A stretch of DNA of 64,000 bases from Flavihumibacter cheonanensis (GTDB taxonomy: Bacteria; Bacteroidota; Bacteroidia; Chitinophagales; Chitinophagaceae), in NCBI RefSeq assembly GCF_022352215.1, contig NZ_JAKRWF010000001.1, positions 1,984,001 through 2,048,000 of the forward strand. Reading direction: 5' to 3'. Numbering within the stretch: position 1 is the stretch's first letter; each line of letters starts with the position of its first letter. The notes below the pieces were generated by a model that was not told the DNA's origin, made no database searches, and saw nothing but the letters and a program-made list of their open reading frames with translations. This document shows positions 57,971-64,000 of this stretch, piece by piece. Made by a program: the position numbers and the translations under genes.

Positions 57971-59173
57971 ATGAAAAGGATTTTTTTTGTATTGCTTTGC
58001 GGCCTATTTAGTGTCGTAGATATTTTTGCCCAGCGGATTGAACCAGGAGCTGAACAGTTCAATCAATACCTTCCCAAATTATCCGGATTAAGAGTAGGAA
58101 TTTTTGCCAATCAGACCACTGTTGTTTATGATACCCTTCACTTGGTTGATGCACTCAAACAAAAAGGGGTTCGCATCACGCGGCTCTTTTCACCCGAACA
58201 TGGATTCCGCGGCACTGCTGATGCAGGAGAAAAAGTAGGCAATACGGTTGACCCTAAAACCGGCATCCCAGTGATTTCTCTCTATGGCAAAAACCGGATT
58301 CCCAAAAAAGAAGACCTGGACGCAGTTGATATCCTGATATTTGATATTCAGGATGTTGGTGTTCGATTTTACACATACATTTCTTCGTTGGAAGAATTTA
58401 TGGAAGCAGCGATTGCAGCAAAAAAACCGTTGCTGGTGCTTGACCGTCCCAACCCAAATGGATTTTATATTGATGGCCCCATTCTTGAAAAACCCTATCG
58501 CTCTTTTGTGGGCATGCAGCCGGTACCTGTAGTATATGGCATGACCATTGGAGAATATGCCAAAATGCTGCTGGGTGAAAAATGGCTGAACACCAATCTG
58601 TCTACAGAAGGATTCCAACTCATGGTGATCCCCTGTAAAAATTATACACACGAGAGCAAGTATCAATTACCGGTAAAACCTTCTCCCAACCTGCCGGATA
58701 TGTCATCCATTTACTGGTATGCCTCTACCTGTTTTTTTGAAGGAACGGTATTAAGTGAAGGCCGCGGAACCGACCACCCCTTCCAGGTATTTGGCCATCC
58801 TGCTCTTCCAAAAAATTTATATTCCTTTACCCCGCGTTCCAAAGAAGGCGCTAAAAATCCTAAGTTAAAAGATCAGCTCTGTTATGGTTGGAACCTGGCT
58901 GCTGAACCAACTGTTGTGTTATCAAAAATTGGAAACCAACTGCAACTGGAGTATCTGCTGGAAGCCTATCGCCTTTTTCCGGATAAAGCCAGTTTTTTCC
59001 TGGGTAAGCCGAATGCTGAACCAACCGCCTATTTCTTTAATAAACTGGCGGGTAACAGTCAATTGATGCAACAGATCAAAGAAGGAAAAACCATGGAAGA
59101 GATCAGGGCATCCTGGCAACCGGGATTGGAAAACTTCAAAAAAATTCGCGCCCGTTACCTGATTTACCCCTAA
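57971..59173 (+). CDS. NamZ/DUF1343 family exo-beta-N-acetylmuramidase, secreted
   Basis: This 400-residue protein has a signal peptide (about 1-21, ending FAQ). DUF1343 segments include GIFANQTTVV, LFSPEHGFRG, IFDIQDVGVRFYTYISSL, LDRPNPNG and GRGTDHPFQVFGHP. The Bacillus subtilis member NamZ releases N-acetylmuramic acid from peptidoglycan fragments, so this protein likely recycles cell-wall sugar in the periplasm; the exact activity is inference from the family. It precedes fmt by 22 bp on the same strand. Confidence 0.88.
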   Translation: MKRIFFVLLCGLFSVVDIFAQRIEPGAEQFNQYLPKLSGLRVGIFANQTTVVYDTLHLVDALKQKGVRITRLFSPEHGFRGTADAGEKVGNTVDPKTGIPVISLYGKNRIPKKEDLDAVDILIFDIQDVGVRFYTYISSLEEFMEAAIAAKKPLLVLDRPNPNGFYIDGPILEKPYRSFVGMQPVPVVYGMTIGEYAKMLLGEKWLNTNLSTEGFQLMVIPCKNYTHESKYQLPVKPSPNLPDMSSIYWYASTCFFEGTVLSEGRGTDHPFQVFGHPALPKNLYSFTPRSKEGAKNPKLKDQLCYGWNLAAEPTVVLSKIGNQLQLEYLLEAYRLFPDKASFFLGKPNAEPTAYFFNKLAGNSQLMQQIKEGKTMEEIRASWQPGLENFKKIRARYLIYP

Positions 59174-59195
59174 CCCTTCTTACTAAATTCACACT

Positions 59196-60146
59196 ATGGA
59201 TTATCGCTCTTTGCGAATTGTTTTTATGGGAACGCCGGAATTTGCAGTTGCATCGCTTGATGCATTGGTACATGCGGGTTGTAACATTGTTGGAGTTGTA
59301 ACAGCACCTGATCGTCCGGCTGGCAGAGGATTGCAATTACAACACAGCGCCGTGAAAACATTTGCGCTCGCTCATCATATCCCTGTATTACAACCCGAAA
59401 AATTACGCGATCCACATTTCCTCGAAGCACTTGATCAGTGGAAAGCGGATCTGCAGGTGGTAGTAGCTTTCCGGATGTTACCTGAGATGGTATGGAACCG
59501 CCCACCAATGGGAACGATTAATGTACATGGTTCCTTACTTCCCAATTATCGAGGAGCAGCTCCCATCAACTGGGCTGTGATCAATGGAGAAAAAGAAACC
59601 GGAGTAACCACCTTTAAATTGCAGCATGAAATTGATACCGGCAATATTTTATTGCAGGAACGCTTACCAATAAGTGAAGATGAAGATGCAGGTTCCGTAC
59701 ATGACCGGATGAAAGAATTGGGAGCTCAGTTATTGGTGAAAACTGTTGAGGGACTTGCGAATGAAAGCATCAAGGAGATACCGCAAGGCAGGCTCGTGGA
59801 TTCTACACACCCACCCAAACACGCACCCAAGATTTTTACAGAAACCTGCCATATCAACTGGTTTCAGCATGTAGATGCTATTCATAACCTGGTAAGGGGA
59901 TTATCTCCCTACCCTGCTGCCTTTACTTCATTGGAAGGCAAGACGCTGAAAGTATTTAAAACAAAAAAAGAAAAAACCCAACCGGCAATTGCACCCGGAC
60001 AATTTGAAACCGACCAATCCACCTACCTGAAATTTGCAGCGCCGGATGGCTATATTCACCTGGAAGAAGTGCAATTGCAGGGCAAAAAAAGAATGGGTAT
60101 CCAGGATTTTTTACGAGGCTATCGTTTTACCACCCAATCCAACTAA
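59196..60146 (+). CDS. fmt: Methionyl-tRNA formyltransferase
   Basis: This 316-residue protein transfers a formyl group from 10-formyl-tetrahydrofolate to initiator Met-tRNA. The catalytic motif HGSLLPNYRGAAPINWAVI, MGTPEFAVASLDAL near residue 9, VTAPDRPAGRG and the C-terminal OB-like RNA-binding domain are present. The length is normal. It is 3 bp upstream of the bestrophin gene. Confidence 0.96.
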   Translation: MDYRSLRIVFMGTPEFAVASLDALVHAGCNIVGVVTAPDRPAGRGLQLQHSAVKTFALAHHIPVLQPEKLRDPHFLEALDQWKADLQVVVAFRMLPEMVWNRPPMGTINVHGSLLPNYRGAAPINWAVINGEKETGVTTFKLQHEIDTGNILLQERLPISEDEDAGSVHDRMKELGAQLLVKTVEGLANESIKEIPQGRLVDSTHPPKHAPKIFTETCHINWFQHVDAIHNLVRGLSPYPAAFTSLEGKTLKVFKTKKEKTQPAIAPGQFETDQSTYLKFAAPDGYIHLEEVQLQGKKRMGIQDFLRGYRFTTQSN

Positions 60147-60149
60147 ACA

Positions 60150-61025
60150 ATGATATCATATAATACCAAAGACTGGCTATCTGTACTGTTTAAGTTACAC
60201 AAGGCTGATACCATCCGGCAGTTACTACCTTTAATCGCCTTGATATCACTGTACTCCTGGGGTGTTGCTTATGTGGAAGTAGAAGTTTTGAAATTGTCGC
60301 AGAACAGCCATTTGAAGCAAGTATCGATCATGCATAGCCTGCTCGGTTTTGCGATTTCCATGTTGCTTGTATTTCGCACCAATACTGCTTATGATCGCTG
60401 GTGGGAAGGAAGAAAACTATGGGGAGCACTGACGAACAATTCCAGAAACCTTGCATTAAAGCTGGATAGTATGTTAGCTGTGGATGATCATGTGACCCGG
60501 AATTTTTTCCGTAAGTCCATTGCCTTATATGCCAGCATGCTCAGAGATCATCTTCGCTCAGAGAAAACAAGGCTGGCCTTGGATGAAATTGATCATCCGG
60601 AGTTGGCGGTGGATCAATCCAGGCACCTGCCCAACCAGGTAGCAGCCTTGATGATGCGAAGAGTTCAGGAGCTCTACCGAAAGAATGTGATTACAGGAGA
60701 TCAGCTCATTACCATCAATGCAGAACTGTTATCATTTACCGATATCTGTGGTGCCTGTGAACGAATCAAAAACACACCCATCCCATATTCCTACAGTGTA
60801 TTCATCAAAAAATTCATTTTCATTTATGTAATTACGTTACCGATTGGATTTGTATTCAATTTGGGGTATCTCGTAATTCCCGTAGTAGCTTTTATCTTTT
60901 ATGTGCTTGCCAGCCTTGAATTGATCGCAGAGGAAATTGAAGACCCATTTGGAGGTGATGCCAATGATGTACCGACAGAAAAAATAGCTGAGAATATCCG
61001 TATCCATGTAAACGAAATCCTTTGA
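60150..61025 (+). CDS. Bestrophin-family membrane channel protein
   Basis: This 291-residue protein matches the bestrophin (RFP-TM, UPF0187) family: SLLGFAISMLLVFRTNTAYD followed by RWWEGRKLWGALTNNSRNLA, and the C-terminal EEIEDPFGGDANDVPTEKIA. About four membrane helices are seen. Bacterial bestrophins act as cation channels (as in Klebsiella) while animal ones conduct chloride. It overlaps no neighbour and lies in a rightward run with fmt and the DUF4403 gene. Confidence 0.92.
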   Translation: MISYNTKDWLSVLFKLHKADTIRQLLPLIALISLYSWGVAYVEVEVLKLSQNSHLKQVSIMHSLLGFAISMLLVFRTNTAYDRWWEGRKLWGALTNNSRNLALKLDSMLAVDDHVTRNFFRKSIALYASMLRDHLRSEKTRLALDEIDHPELAVDQSRHLPNQVAALMMRRVQELYRKNVITGDQLITINAELLSFTDICGACERIKNTPIPYSYSVFIKKFIFIYVITLPIGFVFNLGYLVIPVVAFIFYVLASLELIAEEIEDPFGGDANDVPTEKIAENIRIHVNEIL

Positions 61026-61033
61026 TAACAACT

Positions 61034-62452
61034 ATGCGTAACCGAATCCTTCTTGTTGGCACAATTTTCCTTTTTTCGTTGTTTGCTTCCTGTGGAAGCA
61101 GTAAGAAAGCAGCAAAACCTGCACCGCCCCCTGTTGTAAAAACATTACCACCACTCACAGAATCGGTGATACATATACCTGTCAAAATTGTAGTCAAACC
61201 CTTTTTACAGCAGGCAGAACAATTAGCCCCTACTACCATTACTTCGGATGGATGGCCGGCTTATCTGCAGAGTGGCTGCGACTTCCGGTACAAGTATCGC
61301 TTTCTTCGATCCGGTTTTCAGTTCAGTTGTGTAAACAACCGGGTAACCATGACCATGAATGGACGGTACCAGATTGCCGGAAGTAAAACCGTATGTGTAT
61401 TGGGACAATCGGTTTCGCCCTGGATCAATGGAAGTTGTGGGTTTGGTGAAGAGCCGATGCGAAGAGTGAATATTCAATTGGTATCCGATTTGAGATTCAC
61501 GCCCGATTATCGCTTGCAAACCAGCACCCGGGTGGAGAAAGTGCAGGCAATTGATAAATGTGTTGTAACTATTTTCAATAATGATGTTACCCAGCAGGTA
61601 ATGGACAGCATCGCGGCAGCGGTTAATTTTTATGGTGCAGCTGTAGATCAGAATATGCGCAACCTTCGGTTTGACGAAGTATTAAATCCGGTGGCAGAAA
61701 GAGCAGGAAAGAAAATTCCGCTTAGCACCTATGGATTTATGAAATTAAATGCCAATTCGGTTAAGCTGGGTGCCATCAACTTAACTGGTGATACGTTGAA
61801 ATTTATTGCCGGCTTATCCTGCTTTCCGGAGATCAGTTCCGACAGCATCAATACGTCAGTGACGCAACACCTGCCTCCCTTAAGTGGTACAGTAAATGGA
61901 GATGGTTTTAATCTGACCACCAATGCGATCTATGATTACCGTACCATTGATACCTTATTAACGAGAACACTGAAAGGAAGAGAGTTTGATGTAAAAGGTG
62001 AAAAGATTCGCATTTCAGGTGTTGAAGTATCCGGACTTGACAATTACAAAGTTCGGTTTAAGATTGATTTTACGGGCACCAAAAGAGGAACGCTGTTTCT
62101 AACCGGAACACCAGAGCTCGATATACAGACGCAGCAATTACAGGTACCGGATCTGGAATATGACTTAAATTCCTCGAGCCTGGTATTGGCAGTTGGGAAA
62201 ACCTTCTTCAACCGGCAGATCCTGGAGAGTTTACGGCAGCAGGCAAAGATCAACGTACGCGAGCTCTATTTGAAAAATAAAGTAAAAATTGATACACAGC
62301 TCAACCGGGTTATTATGGATGGAATCCAGATGACAGGCAATACCCAGGAGCTTCGGTTAACCGGCCTTGTTATTAACAAAGACAATGTGCAGGTGCAGGC
62401 ACAGGTAAAAGGACAGGTGAATCTTGTCATCACCAACTTGCCGATGCAATAA
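61034..62452 (+). CDS. DUF4403 family lipoprotein
   Basis: From the ATG at 61034 the product has 472 residues and a lipoprotein signal (MRNRILLVGTIFLFSLFASC, Cys20). The body has two beta-rich halves with family-like patterns: SVIHIPVKIVVKPFLQQAEQ, SGCDFRYKYRF, PEISSDSINTSVTQHLPP and the C-terminal GIQMTGNTQELRLTGLVINK. I place it in DUF4403 from memory; the role is unknown, probably outer-membrane associated. A TTG at 61022 would overlap bestrophin and is not used. It abuts the convergent SET gene. Confidence 0.8.
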   Translation: MRNRILLVGTIFLFSLFASCGSSKKAAKPAPPPVVKTLPPLTESVIHIPVKIVVKPFLQQAEQLAPTTITSDGWPAYLQSGCDFRYKYRFLRSGFQFSCVNNRVTMTMNGRYQIAGSKTVCVLGQSVSPWINGSCGFGEEPMRRVNIQLVSDLRFTPDYRLQTSTRVEKVQAIDKCVVTIFNNDVTQQVMDSIAAAVNFYGAAVDQNMRNLRFDEVLNPVAERAGKKIPLSTYGFMKLNANSVKLGAINLTGDTLKFIAGLSCFPEISSDSINTSVTQHLPPLSGTVNGDGFNLTTNAIYDYRTIDTLLTRTLKGREFDVKGEKIRISGVEVSGLDNYKVRFKIDFTGTKRGTLFLTGTPELDIQTQQLQVPDLEYDLNSSSLVLAVGKTFFNRQILESLRQQAKINVRELYLKNKVKIDTQLNRVIMDGIQMTGNTQELRLTGLVINKDNVQVQAQVKGQVNLVITNLPMQ

Positions 62453-62836
62453 TCAGAGGGCATCAAACCATAAAGGTTTGGGATCGTTCCAGTCGCCATT
62501 GTAATTAATGAATAATTCCTCTCCGGCATTGATTGGGCGTACAGTTTTTATACGGATCATTTGGGATTCCATATCCATTTCATATTCGCAATTGCTTTGG
62601 AAGCTGTGGTTGTACAAAGACACATAGCCAAGTGCCACGCAACAGGCTTTATTATCCTCTCCCCATTCAAAAATATAATAGTGCAGCAGGGTTTTATCCA
62701 GCAGAAGGCGATCGGTTTCAGACAATACAATAACCGGACTGATCTCTACCAGGGTATCGGCCTCCAGTGGCTCGAGCGTGAACACACCTCTGCCCATGGA
62801 GGGAGTTGGGGCAATTATCAGGCAGGGTAAAATCAT
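62453..62836 (-). CDS. Small SET-domain protein (putative lysine methyltransferase)
   Basis: This 127-residue protein is nearly all SET domain: GRGVFTLEPLEAD (residues 15-27), GYVSLYNHSFQSNCEYE with the NHS motif, and GEELFINYN with the conserved Tyr. These form the SAM and lysine site of SET methyltransferases, which act on proteins. Bacterial free-standing SET proteins are rarer and their targets mostly unknown. No pre- or post-SET zinc cluster is present. It is divergent from mgtE with only 29 bp between start codons. Confidence 0.85.
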   Translation of the reverse strand: MILPCLIIAPTPSMGRGVFTLEPLEADTLVEISPVIVLSETDRLLLDKTLLHYYIFEWGEDNKACCVALGYVSLYNHSFQSNCEYEMDMESQMIRIKTVRPINAGEELFINYNGDWNDPKPLWFDAL

Positions 62837-62865
62837 CCTGCAATATAAAAATGTATTTTTACCCC

Positions 62866-64000
62866 ATGACCGAAGATCTGGAAACCCCTGCGTCTATCAG
62901 TGAACAATTTGCTTCCATCATTCACCTGGAAGACAAGCTGCGCATACGCGAGTTTCTGAATAATCAGAACATCAGCGACGTGGCTGAACTGGTGGATGAG
63001 TTTGATGAATTTGCCAGCCAGATCATCGGCAATATGAGCACGCACCGGGCTGCCAGTGTATTCAAGATCCTGGACACTTCCGTACAGAAACAAATCATCC
63101 AGGAGTTGCCACCGTTAAAATCGGCCGAGCTACTGAATGAACTACCTGCGGATGACCGGACCTCTTTTCTTGAAGAGTTGCCCAGTGAAGTGGTAAAAGA
63201 ACTGATCAAAACACTGGATCCGGAAGAAAGAAAAATCACACTCTCCCTGCTTGGGTATCCTGAAGGCAGTGTGGGACGATTGATGACCCCGGATTATATC
63301 GCGGTAAATGCAGATTGGACCATGACCGAAGTACTGGATCATATCCGGGAAGTGGGACGTGAATCGGAAACGATTGATGTGATTTACGTAGTGAATGATA
63401 AGGGAGAATTTGTGGATGACATGAGAATCCGGGATGTGATCATGACGAGTCCGGATAAAGTGGTAAGTGATATAATAGATTACAGATACATCGCATTGAA
63501 TGTAAATGATGACCAGGAAGTAGCCAACCAGACATTCAAGATGAATAACCGGGTGGCGCTACCGGTGCTGGATGATCAGAATATATTGCTGGGCATTGTA
63601 ACCATTGACGATGTGCTCTGGGTTGCCAATGAGGAATTCAGTGAAGATATGCAGCGGATTGGTGGTACGGAAGCATTGGATGAGCCATATCTTGAAATGC
63701 CCATCTTCAAATTGTTCCAGAAGCGTATTGTCTGGATGGTAGTGTTATTTATCGGAGAAATGCTGACTGCTTCGGCGATGGGTTATTTTGAAGATGAAAT
63801 CGCGAAAGCGGTAGTGCTGGCCTTATTTGTTCCCTTGATTATATCAAGTGGAGGTAATAGTGGATCACAGGCCTCCACCCTGATCATCCAGGCAATGGCG
63901 GTAGGAGAAATAACCATATCGGATTGGTGGAGGGTGCTCAAGCGCGAAATCATTTCTGGATTGTTGTTGGGGAGTGTGCTGGGCATCATTGGATTTGCAA
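62866..64000 (+). CDS. mgtE: Magnesium transporter MgtE, C-terminus cut by the window edge
   Basis: From the ATG at 62866 the frame stays open to the window end, 378 residues so far. The N-terminal MgtE_N superhelix (about 30-140: KSAELLNELPADDRTSFLEE), a CBS pair (about 145-270: GSVGRLMTPDYIAV, RVALPVLDDQNILLGIVTID) and the start of the membrane domain with LFVPLIISSGGNSGSQASTL are all visible. MgtE gates magnesium entry, with the cytosolic domains as Mg sensors. At least half of the membrane channel lies beyond the window. Confidence 0.94.
   Translation, partial: MTEDLETPASISEQFASIIHLEDKLRIREFLNNQNISDVAELVDEFDEFASQIIGNMSTHRAASVFKILDTSVQKQIIQELPPLKSAELLNELPADDRTSFLEELPSEVVKELIKTLDPEERKITLSLLGYPEGSVGRLMTPDYIAVNADWTMTEVLDHIREVGRESETIDVIYVVNDKGEFVDDMRIRDVIMTSPDKVVSDIIDYRYIALNVNDDQEVANQTFKMNNRVALPVLDDQNILLGIVTIDDVLWVANEEFSEDMQRIGGTEALDEPYLEMPIFKLFQKRIVWMVVLFIGEMLTASAMGYFEDEIAKAVVLALFVPLIISSGGNSGSQASTLIIQAMAVGEITISDWWRVLKREIISGLLLGSVLGIIGFA

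Noticed and set aside
1-64000. Prophage, transposon, restriction-modification or other defence genes
   Set aside because: No integrase, transposase, nuclease-methylase pair or phage structural gene is recognisable anywhere in the window.
1-64000. tRNA or rRNA genes
   Set aside because: I found no cloverleaf-like stretch with T-arm consensus and no rRNA-like sequence in the intergenic gaps.

Overview
The window looks like the ordinary chromosome of a member of the Bacteroidota, most likely Chitinophagaceae (family-level placement is inference). Direct signs are: a promoter element of the form TAnnTTTG just upstream of many start codons, which is the Bacteroidota -7 box; no clear Shine-Dalgarno sequences; futalosine-pathway menaquinone genes (mqnB, mqnD, ubiX); a Bacteroidota-type serine palmitoyltransferase; a 7TMR-DISM histidine kinase; a PafA-like phosphatase; and many secreted proteins whose signal peptides end in AQ. 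There are no rRNA or tRNA genes, no insertion sequence, no prophage, no CRISPR array and no recognisable defence island.

Layout. 1-5.5 kb: the end of fabD, then folE with a eukaryote-like 6-pyruvoyl-tetrahydropterin synthase, mqnB and mqnD, a photolyase, a PabC-like class IV aminotransferase and a 49-residue membrane peptide. 5.5-13.6 kb: tex, an alpha/beta hydrolase, cystathionine beta-synthase, a 640-bp non-coding stretch with nested inverted repeats, a BtuF-like receptor, a protein with kinase-like motifs, and class II aldolase. 13.6-23.2 kb: an M16 peptidase, a PafA-like phosphatase and spt; a repeat-rich gene-free stretch with a candidate small RNA; then a thioredoxin, ubiX, an AraC regulator and lolA. 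23.3-34 kb: ftsK divergent from the histidine kinase, then a seven-gene leftward operon (mrp, SDR, kynU, pyrF, glutaryl-CoA-type dehydrogenase, aroK, DUF423). 34-45 kb: two rightward genes, a four-gene ECF sigma/anti-sigma/lipoprotein operon, ydcF, and a leftward operon of a GMC oxidoreductase pair, ecsC, ribD and yigZ. 45-57.4 kb: a double thioredoxin-fold protein, a B12-type radical SAM protein, BI-1/YccA, a phased 21-bp repeat array, a group of small leftward genes, prmC, and pepT-SPFH-exbB-exbD. 57.4-64 kb: FKBP, a NamZ-type muramidase, fmt, bestrophin, a DUF4403 lipoprotein, a SET-domain protein and a truncated mgtE.

Most genes are housekeeping: cofactor synthesis (pterin, folate, menaquinone, riboflavin), envelope upkeep (LolA, NamZ, sphingolipid synthesis, ExbBD), DNA repair and segregation, and tryptophan or lysine catabolism (KynU, glutaryl-CoA dehydrogenase). 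The most unusual signals are non-coding. Six copies of an 11-bp word are phased at exactly 21 bp immediately upstream of the BI-1 promoter. A dispersed family of GA-rich repeats sits at gene 3' ends in sense orientation, and a related repeat lies inside the tex coding sequence. A short promoter-hairpin-T-run unit in a gene-free stretch may be a small RNA. Neighbouring convergent genes often overlap or abut with no terminator between them.
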